A stretch of 64,000 bases of DNA, taken from JAGXRK01 sp963714415. Its GTDB lineage: Bacteria; Bacteroidota; Ignavibacteria; Ignavibacteriales; Ignavibacteriaceae. Shown here piece by piece: positions 9,983-19,034 of the stretch. The stretch is from positions 434,001-498,000 of the forward strand of contig CAVQOL010000003.1 of assembly GCA_963714415.1 (NCBI GenBank). The letters run 5' to 3'. The stretch's first letter is position 1. Every line of letters starts with the position of its first letter. The notes under the pieces are model-generated. The model was not told where the DNA came from, made no database searches, and was given only the letters and a program-made list of their open reading frames with translations. A program made the translations under genes and the position numbers.

Positions 9983-11034
9983 ATGAAAAAAATATTTCTC
10001 TTATTATTGCTCATCTTTATTCAGTTCAACTGTTTTTTCTAAATGTGCTCAGAAATCCCGATGAATATTTATTTATCGCATTCTGGAATCTTGAAAATTT
10101 ATTTGATACTACAGATGATCCGAATAAAAATGATGAAGAATTTCTTCCATCAGGAAGTTATGAATGGACAGAAGAACGACTTGAACGAAAAATGTATAAT
10201 CTTGCACGCATTATCAGATCAATGAATGATAACAATGCTCCGGACATTCTTGGAGTTTGTGAACTTGAACATCAATATCTTCTTGATTCTATGGCAAATA
10301 ATTTCCTTTCAGATTTCAATTATAAATCTGTTGCAGTTGAATCACCGGATAACAGAGGAATAGATAACGGACTAATGTATAGAGCAGATAAGTTTAAATT
10401 ATTATCTGTAATCGGTGACACTGTTAAGTTATCTGCCGGATTCAATACAAGATTAGTCTTACACGTAACTTTATTATCACTTTCACAGGATACAATTCAT
10501 ATTTATGTAAATCATTTCCCAAGCAGAAGAGGTGGTGAAGAAGAATCTGAACCAAATAGAATTGAAGCGGCACAAACATTAAGAAACTCAGTTGATGAGG
10601 TTCTAAAGTACAGTCCTGATGCAAAAATTATTATTATGGGAGATTTTAACGATGAACCGACAAACAGTTCAATCTTAAATGCACTCAATGCAGCTCCATT
10701 TTTGTGTGATTCCATTTCCAGTATGGATTTAACTGAGGATAATGTTTCTGATCTATTCAATACTTCGTATGAAAGATATGAAGCCGGAGAAGGTTCTTAT
10801 AAATATCGGGATAACTGGAATATGCTCGATCAAATAATAATCTCCAGGGAATTACTTACTGGTGACAGATTACTTTATAAATGCGGTTCATTTGAAGTAT
10901 ATAAGCCTAATTTTATGGTAACACAGTCAGGATCATTTCAGGGAACACCTTTCCCAACTTACGGAGGGAGAAGGTATCTTGGCGGATACAGTGACCACTT
11001 TCCGGTTACTGCTATATTCAGATATGTGAGGTAA
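9983..11034 (+). CDS. Secreted endonuclease/exonuclease/phosphatase family protein, leader out of frame
   Basis: The open frame from the GTG at 10045 (329 residues) encodes an EEP-fold phosphoesterase. It has FWNLENLFDT, GVCELEHQYLLD (catalytic Glu), NHFPSRRGG, IMGDFNDEP and a C-terminal GGYSDHFPV. This set is typical of secreted nuclease-like EEP proteins in the FCB group. Directly upstream, an ATG at 9983 starts a clear signal peptide (MKKIFLLLLLIFIQFNC) in another frame. Removing one T from the run at 10033-10038 and one A at 10053-10055 joins leader and enzyme into about 349 residues. I infer that the true start is 9983 and that the frame is broken twice in the leader. Confidence 0.8.
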
Positions 11035-11037
11035 TAA

Positions 11038-11727
11038 TTGAAAAAAGATTTGTTGATTTTTGGTTCTAGCGGTGCGTTAGGTTCAGGGGTTGTAAAAATA
11101 TTAACGCAAAAGAATTTTGATAGTATTTATTTATTTGATCGTAAGTTTGATTTAAAAACTTCGGATAAAAAAATCAAACAAATTATTATTGAAGATCTTT
11201 CGGTTGAAGAAAATGTTCAAAAAGCATTTAAGAATGTTAAAAGAGAATCGGAAACATATTATTTTCTTTTCTCCGCAATTGGTGGCTTCTTTGGAGGAGT
11301 TCCGACCTGGGAAACTAAAATTGATGATTTTGACAAGATGATGAATATGAATCTTAAAACCAATTTCCTTATTGCTAAACATTTCACAAGTGTGGTAAAA
11401 GATTCATCTGGTGGATCTATATGTTTTACTTCAGCTTATGCTGGAAATTATTCTGCTCCCGATAAAGCGGTCTATGGTGCGGCAAAGGCTTCACTATCAC
11501 ATCTGGTAAAATCTCTTGCTGAAGAAGGAAAGAAAATTAAGCTTTCGGTTAATGCAATTGCACCTTTTATCATAGATACACCTGCAAACAGAAAGTGGAT
11601 GAAAGCAGAAAATTATGAGGACTGGATGAAACCTGAGGAAATTGGCGAACTCATTTTTTCTGTATTCAACAGTTTTAATTATCTTTCAGGCAATGTTATT
11701 GAGTTAAAACACAGATTTAATGTGTAA
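11038..11727 (+). CDS. Short-chain dehydrogenase/reductase
   Basis: A 229-residue classical SDR fold NAD(P)-dependent oxidoreductase. The start is a TTG at 11038, four bases after the previous stop. The nucleotide-binding glycine motif is FGSSGALGSGV near the N terminus, and the catalytic pair is YGAAKASLSHL (Tyr-x3-Lys) with the Ser in ICFTSAYAG. NAIAPFIIDTPANRKWM follows, as in FabG-like enzymes. The substrate cannot be read from the sequence. It probably shares a transcript with the EEP protein, but no functional link is evident. Confidence 0.82.
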   Translation: MKKDLLIFGSSGALGSGVVKILTQKNFDSIYLFDRKFDLKTSDKKIKQIIIEDLSVEENVQKAFKNVKRESETYYFLFSAIGGFFGGVPTWETKIDDFDKMMNMNLKTNFLIAKHFTSVVKDSSGGSICFTSAYAGNYSAPDKAVYGAAKASLSHLVKSLAEEGKKIKLSVNAIAPFIIDTPANRKWMKAENYEDWMKPEEIGELIFSVFNSFNYLSGNVIELKHRFNV

Positions 11728-11779
11728 ATTTGCTAAGAGGATGTATTGAATTATTTAATCTGCGGGTAATAATATTTTG

Positions 11780-11808
11780 TTGACTTTGAAATGTGAAATA
11801 CTTATTGT
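11780..11808 (+). promoter_or_regulatory. Possible promoter upstream of exbB
   Basis: TTGACT (11780-11785) and TATTGT (11803-11808) are separated by 17 bases, a plausible sigma-70-like pair 80 bases before exbB. The gene also has a strong Shine-Dalgarno AGGAGG about ten bases before its ATG. In such an AT-rich background a chance match is possible. Confidence 0.3.
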
Positions 11809-11887
11809 AGTCACGTTATTTTCATAAAATTCTTGAATTATTTTTACTATAGAAAACAAATAATACATATTAGGAGGAAATCTCACC

Positions 11888-12583
11888 ATGGATCTATCAG
11901 GAATCATCGCGTCGATATATAATGTAATCGCTCAAGCAACAAATGATGGCGGCACATTAAATTATCTGACCGAAAAATTTGTAGCTGGCAAGGGCTTTAT
12001 GTGGCCGATATTAGCTTGCTTGGTTTTGGGTTTAGCATTTTCATTTGAAAGATTGTGGACTCTTACCCGCGCAAAAACTAATACAAAACAATTTATCGTA
12101 AAAGTAAAAAAAGCTCTTAATGAGGGTGGTGTTGAATCTGCAAAAAGAGTTTGCGAAAATTCTCGCGGTCCAATTGCATCTGTCTTTTATGCCGGCTTAC
12201 TTAGAGCTGATGAAGGTCTTGATGCAGCCGAAAAAGCTATTATTGCCTATGGTGGAATTGAGATGGGTTTCCTTGAAAGAGGTCTTATCTGGATTTCAAC
12301 CTTTATTACAATTGCGCCAATGCTTGGATTTACCGGTACAGTTCAGGGTATGATTGAAGCTTTTGATGCTATAAAAGAAGCCGCTCAGATTTCACCTGCT
12401 GTTGTTGCAGGAGGTATTTCGGTTGCTCTTTTAACTACATTATTTGGTCTTGTTGTTGCTATTATTCTTCAGGTATTCTATAATTATTTTGTTTCCAGAA
12501 TAGATAGATTAGTTGGCGATATGGAAGAAAGTTCCATTGAACTGATTGATGCTTTGTACGAAATTAAGCAGAAAAAAGGTTAA
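11888..12583 (+). CDS. exbB: MotA/TolQ/ExbB proton channel family protein
   Basis: A 231-residue inner-membrane proton channel subunit that, with ExbD, uses the proton motive force to energise TonB-dependent transport or Tol-like functions. The architecture is the usual three-helix one: a first hydrophobic segment at about 35-55, a cytoplasmic region, and two helices in the C-terminal half (IAPMLGFTGTVQGMIEAF and VAGGISVALLTTLFGLVVAI). The conserved GFTGTVxGMI motif is present. An AGGAGG ribosome-binding site precedes the ATG. Two exbD genes follow. Confidence 0.92.
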   Translation: MDLSGIIASIYNVIAQATNDGGTLNYLTEKFVAGKGFMWPILACLVLGLAFSFERLWTLTRAKTNTKQFIVKVKKALNEGGVESAKRVCENSRGPIASVFYAGLLRADEGLDAAEKAIIAYGGIEMGFLERGLIWISTFITIAPMLGFTGTVQGMIEAFDAIKEAAQISPAVVAGGISVALLTTLFGLVVAIILQVFYNYFVSRIDRLVGDMEESSIELIDALYEIKQKKG

Positions 12584-12637
12584 TCTGATTTTTACAATCA
12601 GAATGAATTAAGAAAATTTTTAGAAAGAATTCTGGCA

Positions 12638-13171
12638 ATGATTAAAAAGAAAAAAATAGCTGAAGCCTCAATACCTACGGCATCTATGGCAGATATAGCA
12701 TTTTTACTTCTTTTATTCTTTTTGGTTTCAACAGTAATTGATGTTGATACAGGTATTGGCTTAACATTACCTGAATATGTTCCACCGGAAGAACAAGAGC
12801 AAGTAAAAGTTGATCCTGATCGTATGGCAGCTGTATTGATTAATGAAAACGGTGATGTATTAATTGATGGAGAATTCGTATCTGTATTTCAGGTTAAGAA
12901 TACTATCAAACCGAGAATCACTTCCAAAATTGATCTGCCTTTGAACAAGAAACTTATAGTTTCTGTTAAAACAGATAGAAAAACAGTCTACAATGTTTAT
13001 ATAACTGCGCTTGATCAGATTAAAATGGCTTTCTTTGAAGTTAGAGATGAACACGCTAATGCAAGGTATGGTCAAAAATATAATGACTTGATCCCTGAAC
13101 AACAAAAAGAAGTCAGGGATGCGGTTCCGATTATTATTTCACTGGCGGAACCAGAAGTAATTAAGCAATAA
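12638..13171 (+). CDS. exbD: ExbD/TolR family biopolymer transport protein (first copy)
   Basis: A 177-residue single-pass protein, the partner of ExbB. The N-terminal cytoplasmic stretch is followed by the membrane helix SMADIAFLLLLFFLVSTVI, which contains the proton-path Asp of the ExbD/TolR family. A periplasmic domain of about 130 residues follows, with a beta-rich VLINENGDVLIDG. It is longer than the second copy and has an extra C-terminal segment (LIPEQQKEVRDAVPIIISLA). Paired unequal ExbD copies are common in FCB bacteria. Confidence 0.9.
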   Translation: MIKKKKIAEASIPTASMADIAFLLLLFFLVSTVIDVDTGIGLTLPEYVPPEEQEQVKVDPDRMAAVLINENGDVLIDGEFVSVFQVKNTIKPRITSKIDLPLNKKLIVSVKTDRKTVYNVYITALDQIKMAFFEVRDEHANARYGQKYNDLIPEQQKEVRDAVPIIISLAEPEVIKQ

Positions 13172-13188
13172 AGAATTTAGGAGAAACG

Positions 13189-13602
13189 ATGAAATTTGAA
13201 AAAAAACGAGCCGGTATCAAGCAGGAAATTCCAACCGCTTCAATGCCCGATATAGTTTTTATGCTTCTTTTATTCTTTATGGTAACTACGACTTTAAGAG
13301 AAGTCGATGTATTAGTTGATTTCAAATTACCTGATGCTGAAGCGATAGAAAAGATTGAGAACAAAAGACTGATATCTTATATATGGATCGGTAAAGAAAA
13401 AAGAATTCAGATAAATGACAGCATTGTAAAGTTAGAAGAAGTTAAACCTCTTATGCATGGTAAAAGTCAGGATATGCCTAACATTATCGTATCACTAAGA
13501 ATTGATCGGGGATCAGATATGGGATTGGTAACCGATATTCAGCAGGAGCTCAGAAAAGCATACTGCTTAAGAATTAACTATTCGGCAAATATAAAAATCT
13601 GA
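13189..13602 (+). CDS. exbD: ExbD/TolR family biopolymer transport protein (second copy)
   Basis: A 137-residue ExbD paralogue beginning 17 bases after the first copy and preceded by a clear AGGAGA ribosome-binding site. The membrane helix SMPDIVFMLLLFFMVTTTL keeps the conserved Asp. The periplasmic part is short and ends LRKAYCLRINYSANIKI. It presumably assembles with the exbB product and with the first ExbD as a mixed or alternative stator. No tonB gene is visible nearby. Confidence 0.9.
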   Translation: MKFEKKRAGIKQEIPTASMPDIVFMLLLFFMVTTTLREVDVLVDFKLPDAEAIEKIENKRLISYIWIGKEKRIQINDSIVKLEEVKPLMHGKSQDMPNIIVSLRIDRGSDMGLVTDIQQELRKAYCLRINYSANIKI

Positions 13603-13631
13603 TTTAGTAATTTTGTTACTTATCATTCAAG

Positions 13632-13662
13632 GGCAGGTTTGTTTATGATGAACCTGCCTTTT
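13632..13662 (+). terminator. Rho-independent terminator after exbBDD
   Basis: GGCAGGTT (13632-13639) pairs with AACCTGCC (13651-13658) around an 11-base loop and is followed by TTTT. It lies 30 bases after the second exbD stop and closes the energiser unit. Confidence 0.8.
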
Positions 13663-13682
13663 CAGTTTGTGAGGGTTTAATA

Positions 13683-14135
13683 ATGAATTTAAAAGAAAAA
13701 ATTAGTCAGGATCTTAAAGATGCTATGAAGTCCGGCGATAAGATCAGGCTTCAAACCGTCCGCTCTATCCGTGCATTAATTCTGGAATTTGAGAAGAGCG
13801 GAAGCGATAAACAACTTATGCCCGATGAAGAGATCAGAATGCTTACTTCTGCTGCAAAAAAACGAAAAGAATCTATTGAACAATTCAGAAATGCAGGCAG
13901 AGAAGAACTCGCAAAGCAGGAAGAAACTGAACTTGAAATAATTATGTCTTATCTTCCTAAACAATTAAGCGAAGACGAAATTCTTGCAGAAGTTAAAATA
14001 TTAGCACTGGAATTGAATGCGTCAGCTAAAGAGGATTTTGCAAAGCTGATGCCTGCTGTTATGAAAGAACTTAAAGGTAAGGCTGATGGTAAAATGGTTA
14101 GAAGTATTGTTGAAAAATTCTTGAGTGTAAATTGA
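13683..14135 (+). CDS. GatB/YqeY domain-containing protein
   Basis: A 150-residue YqeY-type protein related to the tail domain of the GatB amidotransferase subunit, which contacts tRNA. The family pattern is present: LKDAMKSGDKIRLQTVRSIRALI at the N terminus and IIMSYLPKQLSEDEI in the middle, ending KGKADGKMVRSIVEKFL. Its exact role is not established in the family. It starts a tight unit with cvpA, mutS2 and the biotin carboxylase genes, and its stop overlaps the TTG start of cvpA. Confidence 0.88.
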   Translation: MNLKEKISQDLKDAMKSGDKIRLQTVRSIRALILEFEKSGSDKQLMPDEEIRMLTSAAKKRKESIEQFRNAGREELAKQEETELEIIMSYLPKQLSEDEILAEVKILALELNASAKEDFAKLMPAVMKELKGKADGKMVRSIVEKFLSVN

Positions 14136-14653
14136 ATACTGTTGATATAATTATTTTTATTACTCTTGTTGTTGGTTTTATTCTTGGCTTTAAAGATGGC
14201 TTTGTCCGCAAGCTGATTGGCATACTCGGTTTGATTGTAGCCGTTCTAGTAACCGCACTTTTTTCTTCGAAATTAGGTCTGATAATTGAAAATATTTTTG
14301 GTATAGAATTATATCTCGCGGAGATAATAGCAGGATTAATTTTATTTCTTGGAACAGTAGTAGTATTTGCCATTTTGAAAAGAGTTGTTCATCCTTTCGA
14401 CAAGGTTAATAATCTTATCAATCAAATTGTTGGAGGAGTTGTTGGAGTAATTCAGTTATTATTTTTTCTTAGCGCTGTTCTTTTATTATTAAACATATTT
14501 GATTTCCCAAACAAAAAAGTGCAGGACTCTTCATTGTTATATCACAGTACTCACGATGTAATTCCATTCACAATAGACTATCTGAAAGATTATACTCCAA
14601 GTACCGAAGAAATAATTAAGAATTATATCATTCAAAAAGATTCCCTTCAATGA
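14132..14653 (+). CDS. CvpA family membrane protein
   Basis: A 173-residue protein with four predicted membrane helices, beginning DIIIFITLVVGFILGFKDGFVRKLIG, the CvpA family signature. Homologues are needed for colicin V production in E. coli and have poorly defined roles in envelope maintenance. The start is a TTG overlapping the yqeY stop, and its own stop overlaps the mutS2 start as ATGA. Translational coupling of all three genes is likely. Confidence 0.82.
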   Translation: MNTVDIIIFITLVVGFILGFKDGFVRKLIGILGLIVAVLVTALFSSKLGLIIENIFGIELYLAEIIAGLILFLGTVVVFAILKRVVHPFDKVNNLINQIVGGVVGVIQLLFFLSAVLLLLNIFDFPNKKVQDSSLLYHSTHDVIPFTIDYLKDYTPSTEEIIKNYIIQKDSLQ

Positions 14654-16998
14654 TCACGCTTTCAACTCTTGAAAAACTTGAGTTCAATAAGATTCAAAAG
14701 CATCTATCGTCTTTTGCATTTACTGAAAAAGGAAAGGAATTATTACTCAACCTAATTCCATCTGCAGATTATAATTTTATTTATAAAGAGGGAACTATAG
14801 TAAATGAAGCAAAAGAGATTCTAATAAATCTTTCGAGTCCACCGATAGACTATATCCCTATGCTTGATGAAGCACTATCACAAAGCAGAATTGATGGGGG
14901 TTTAATTAGCAGTAAAAAAATCCTGGAAATATTAAACCTTGCAAAAATATCCAGAACTTTGCTGCAGTTTATAAAATCCAATTCTGAAAAGGCTCCATTA
15001 CTTTATGAAAATGCTCAAGGATTGTTTAATGACAAATTATTTGAACATCAAATACTGAAAATTATTAATGAGCAGGGCGAAGTAAAAGAAAATGCCAGCA
15101 AACAGCTTGCTGAAATAAGAAAAGATATACGTAATAAAAAAGATGACCTTGTTAAATCAATTAATAGAATTATAAAAAGTTTAAAAGAAGATGATTTTGT
15201 AAGAGAAGAATATCTTACTTTACGTGATGGACGAATGGTTATTCCAATTAAAGTTGAGCATAAAAGACATTTAAGAGGATTTATTCATTCAGAATCATCT
15301 ACAGGTCAAACAGTTTATATTGAGCCTGAAGAAACTTTAGAACTTAACAATGATATTGTTTCTTTGTCTTTTGCTGAACGAAGAGAAGTTGAGAGATTGT
15401 TAAAAGAATTGACTAAATACATTGGTGTAAATGCAAATGATCTAAAACATTCTCTTGATGTAATCGCCTACATTGATTCCGTTTTTGCCCGGGCAAAATA
15501 TTCACTTGAAATAATCGGCTCATTTCCTGAAATAGATAAGAACAAGAAAATATCAATAAAAGATGCCCGTCATCCGCTTTTAATAAAAAAACTTGGAAGG
15601 AAAGAAACCGTTTCACTAGATGTTGATTTAGATAATTCAAAAGTAATTATTATTACAGGTCCGAATGCAGGCGGTAAAACAGTAGTTTTAAAAACTATTG
15701 GATTGCTGTCACTTATGTTACAGTCAGGAATTCATATTCCCGTTTCGCCTGATTCAAATTTTCATATTTTCGATAAAATTCTTCTTGATATTGGTGATGA
15801 ACAATCAATTGAAGATGATCTTTCAACATTCAGTTCTCATCTGAAAAATCTTAAAAGTATTTTGGAGGAAGCAGACAATCAATCTTTAATACTTCTTGAT
15901 GAAATTGGAACAGGGACTGATCCTTCTGAAGGTTCGGCACTCGCAGCAGCAATACTCAAAAAGCTTCTTGAGAAAAACTCTCTTGTTTTTGCATCTACTC
16001 ATCACGGAAGTTTAAAGCTTTTTGCTTACAGTTTAAATGGAATGCAAAATGCAGCAATGCAATTCGATCATGACAGATTGACTCCGACTTACAAATTTGT
16101 ATTGGGAATTCCCGGTTCAAGTTACGCTTTCGAAATTGCAAGCAGATTAGGATTTGAAGAATCGCTGCTCAATGATGCAAAAAATAACATCGAATCCGAT
16201 AAACATAAACTAGAGGAATTCCTTTCAGATATTGAACTTAAGTCCAATAGTCTGAACAAAAAACTTGCAGAACTTGAAATTGAAAATACAAGATTGAAAG
16301 GATTATCAAATCTCTACAAAAACAGTTACGATAAACTTGAAAGTGAAAAAAAAGAAATATTAAAGAAAACCAAAGCAGATGCAGAAATTTATCTTAAGGG
16401 AATCAATAAGAAGATTGAAAAAGTAATAAAGGATATAAAAGAATCAGGTGCTGCTAAAGAAGTAACTAAGGAATCCAGAAAAGAAATTGAAAGCATAAAA
16501 GTTTCGGCTGAGAATATTATTCAGCCGGATGTTGATTCAATTGATGAAAAATATAATTTTAGTATCGGAAGTTTTGCTGCAGTGAAAAATTCTTCAACTT
16601 CCGGAAAAATTATTGAGCTAAATACCAATAAAAATAAAGCAACTTTATTAGTCGGCACATTAAAAGTACAGGTTAAATTATCTGATCTTGTTCCTTCAAA
16701 AGGAGTTAAAGAGAAAGAAATTCGTAATAATTATGACTATCTTATAACTACTGAATCAAGTTATCGATTAGATATAAGAGGAGATCGTTCCGAAGAGGCA
16801 GAATATAAAGTCATTAAATTCATCGATGATGCTTATCAATCGAATTTAGGAAGAGTTGAAATTCTTCACGGTAAAGGTACAGGAGCATTAAAGAAAACAG
16901 TAAAGGATTTGTTAAAAAATCACGATAAAGTTAAAACATTTTATTTCGCGCCGCTTGATCAAGGCGGTGAGGGAATAACAATAGCTGAAATATCCTGA
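14650..16998 (+). CDS. mutS2: Endonuclease MutS2
   Basis: A 782-residue MutS2 protein, linked in other bacteria to suppression of recombination and to rescue of collided ribosomes. The core and clamp regions are followed by the ABC-type ATPase with Walker A GPNAGGKTVVLKT (about residue 336), the Walker B region LILLDEIGTGTDPSEGSALA and FASTHHGSLK. A coiled stretch at about 510-620 leads to the C-terminal Smr nuclease domain with LDIRGDRSEEAE and ILHGKGTGALKKTV. Length and domain order are complete. Confidence 0.95.
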   Translation: MITLSTLEKLEFNKIQKHLSSFAFTEKGKELLLNLIPSADYNFIYKEGTIVNEAKEILINLSSPPIDYIPMLDEALSQSRIDGGLISSKKILEILNLAKISRTLLQFIKSNSEKAPLLYENAQGLFNDKLFEHQILKIINEQGEVKENASKQLAEIRKDIRNKKDDLVKSINRIIKSLKEDDFVREEYLTLRDGRMVIPIKVEHKRHLRGFIHSESSTGQTVYIEPEETLELNNDIVSLSFAERREVERLLKELTKYIGVNANDLKHSLDVIAYIDSVFARAKYSLEIIGSFPEIDKNKKISIKDARHPLLIKKLGRKETVSLDVDLDNSKVIIITGPNAGGKTVVLKTIGLLSLMLQSGIHIPVSPDSNFHIFDKILLDIGDEQSIEDDLSTFSSHLKNLKSILEEADNQSLILLDEIGTGTDPSEGSALAAAILKKLLEKNSLVFASTHHGSLKLFAYSLNGMQNAAMQFDHDRLTPTYKFVLGIPGSSYAFEIASRLGFEESLLNDAKNNIESDKHKLEEFLSDIELKSNSLNKKLAELEIENTRLKGLSNLYKNSYDKLESEKKEILKKTKADAEIYLKGINKKIEKVIKDIKESGAAKEVTKESRKEIESIKVSAENIIQPDVDSIDEKYNFSIGSFAAVKNSSTSGKIIELNTNKNKATLLVGTLKVQVKLSDLVPSKGVKEKEIRNNYDYLITTESSYRLDIRGDRSEEAEYKVIKFIDDAYQSNLGRVEILHGKGTGALKKTVKDLLKNHDKVKTFYFAPLDQGGEGITIAEIS

Positions 16999-17005
16999 GG
17001 TATCA

Positions 17006-18496
17006 TTGTTCAACAAAATTCTTATTGCTAACAGAGGAGAGATTGCCCTCAGAATTATAAGAGCCTGCAAAGATTTAGGAATTATATCTGCGGCAATTTA
17101 TTCTGAGGCTGATAAAAAATCTCTTCATACACGATTTGCAGATGAAGCTTATCTGATAGGTCCTGCCCAATCTAATCAATCATATCTCAATAAAGAAAAA
17201 ATATTAAAGTTAGCTAAAGAAATTGGCGCTGATGCTATCCATCCCGGTTATGGATTCTTTTCTGAAAATGCAGATTTTATAAAAGATGTTGAAAAGAGCG
17301 GAATTACTTTTATCGGTCCATCATCTGATTCGGTTAAAATGATGGGAATTAAAACTTCAGCACGCCAACTCATGAAGAAAAATAATGTTCCGATTGTACC
17401 GGGAACAACAGAACCAATTTCTTCTGTGAATGATGGAAAAAAGATTGCTAAAGAAATCGGATATCCTATTCTGTTGAAAGCTTCTGCAGGCGGAGGTGGA
17501 AAGGGCATGAGAAAAATTTCCGATGAAAGTGAATTTGAATCTGCTTTAGAATCAACAAAAAGAGAAGCGCTTAAAGCTTTTGCCGATGACTCAATTTACA
17601 TTGAAAAATTTATAGATAATCCGAAACACATTGAAGTTCAGGTAATAGCAGATAAACTTGGTAATTACAGGCATTTATTCGAACGTGAATGCTCGATTCA
17701 AAGAAGGCATCAGAAAATAATTGAAGAAGCACCTTCAATATTTGTTGATGAATTAACACGAAAGAAGATTACACAAGCTGCTGTTAGTGCAGCTAAAGCT
17801 TGTGGTTATTTTAATGCCGGAACAATAGAATTTTTGATGGATAAGAATAAGAATTTTTATTTCCTTGAAATGAATACAAGACTTCAGGTAGAACACCCTG
17901 TTACTGAATTTATTTGTGGTGTTGATCTTGTGGCTGAGCAAATCTCTATTGCGGCAGGAAATAAAATTTCGTTTAAGCAAGATGATATAAAAATAAAAGG
18001 TTATGCTCTAGAGTGCAGAATTTATGCAGAAGATTCTTTCAACGGATTTTTACCTTCAACTGGAGTGATTGAACATTATAATCAACCCAGCGGTCCGGGT
18101 GTTAGAGTTGATTCAGGATTTAGTTCGGGTTCAGAAATTTCTATGTATTATGATCCTATGATTGCAAAACTTGTAACATGGGGTAATAATCGTACTGAAG
18201 CTTTAACTAAAATGAACAGAGCGCTTTCCGAATATTACATTTCGGGACTAACAACAAATATTGAATTTCTTAGAATTATAATTAATCATGCTGATTTTAT
18301 TGCAGGAAACTATGATATAAACTTTATAGATAAAAACCTTTCAAATATTTTGTCTACGACTACCGATAATGGAGAATACAATAATGAGGAAGCAGCCGCT
18401 ATTCTTGCAGCACTAATAAAGTATGATCATTCTTCAAACGGATTTAAAGCTGTAAAACGAAGCGATAACAAATGGGGAGAATTACTTTATGAGTGA
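17006..18496 (+). CDS. accC: Biotin carboxylase subunit of an acyl-CoA or acetyl-CoA carboxylase
   Basis: A 496-residue ATP-grasp enzyme that carboxylates the biotin cofactor with bicarbonate. It begins at a TTG with its ribosome-binding site TGAGG overlapping the mutS2 stop. Signatures include KILIANRGEIALRIIRAC, the glycine-rich KASAGGGGKGMR, ERECSIQRRHQK, and EMNTRLQVEHPVTE. It is longer than AccC of fatty-acid synthesis (about 450 residues), which favours an acyl-CoA (propionyl-CoA or similar) carboxylase type, though that is an inference. The carrier protein gene overlaps its end; no carboxyltransferase gene is in the window. Confidence 0.9.
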   Translation: MFNKILIANRGEIALRIIRACKDLGIISAAIYSEADKKSLHTRFADEAYLIGPAQSNQSYLNKEKILKLAKEIGADAIHPGYGFFSENADFIKDVEKSGITFIGPSSDSVKMMGIKTSARQLMKKNNVPIVPGTTEPISSVNDGKKIAKEIGYPILLKASAGGGGKGMRKISDESEFESALESTKREALKAFADDSIYIEKFIDNPKHIEVQVIADKLGNYRHLFERECSIQRRHQKIIEEAPSIFVDELTRKKITQAAVSAAKACGYFNAGTIEFLMDKNKNFYFLEMNTRLQVEHPVTEFICGVDLVAEQISIAAGNKISFKQDDIKIKGYALECRIYAEDSFNGFLPSTGVIEHYNQPSGPGVRVDSGFSSGSEISMYYDPMIAKLVTWGNNRTEALTKMNRALSEYYISGLTTNIEFLRIIINHADFIAGNYDINFIDKNLSNILSTTTDNGEYNNEEAAAILAALIKYDHSSNGFKAVKRSDNKWGELLYE

Positions 18497-18992
18497 GTTT
18501 ATAGTTACAGTAAATAACAAAAAGAGACAGATAAAAATAATTGATGATGAGACTTGTATTATAGATGGTAAAAAGGCTAATTTTGACTTAACTAAATTGT
18601 CAAATGGAACAAGTGTTCTGAAAATTGATAATAAAGTTTATGAAGTGTCAGCTCAAAAATCTGAGGGAGAGATACTAAATCTGTTTGTTGACGGTAAGTT
18701 ATTTGAAACAATAAGCAGAACTGCATTACAGGAAAAAGCATCAAATCTTCTTGAAAAGGCAGAAGCATTATACGCGCATAAAGTTATTGTTAAAGCACCG
18801 ATGCCGGGAATGATTCTGAAAGTAAAAAAGAAATCCGGGGAACAGGTTGAAAAAGGAGATTCAGTCATTATTCTTGAAGCAATGAAAATGGAGAACGAAA
18901 TCAAAGCTCCTTCTTCAGGGATAATTACTGAACTGAAAGTTACAGAGGGCAATGCTGTTGAAAAAAATTCTTTTTTATTTTCGATCGAATAA
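18489..18992 (+). CDS. Biotin carboxyl carrier (biotinyl/lipoyl domain) protein
   Basis: A 167-residue carrier overlapping the biotin carboxylase by eight bases. The C-terminal 70 residues are a biotinyl domain with KAPMPGMILKVKKKSGEQV and the biotinylation site EAMKMENEI (Lys133). The N-terminal part resembles the beta-rich region of acyl-CoA carboxylase carriers. It lacks the long Ala/Pro-rich linker of classical AccB. Together with the preceding gene it forms the carboxylase half-reaction; the carboxyltransferase must be encoded elsewhere. Confidence 0.88.
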   Translation: MSEFIVTVNNKKRQIKIIDDETCIIDGKKANFDLTKLSNGTSVLKIDNKVYEVSAQKSEGEILNLFVDGKLFETISRTALQEKASNLLEKAEALYAHKVIVKAPMPGMILKVKKKSGEQVEKGDSVIILEAMKMENEIKAPSSGIITELKVTEGNAVEKNSFLFSIE

Positions 18993-19034
18993 CTCTAAAT
19001 TAACTTTATCAATAACATTTACTGAGGAGGTAAA

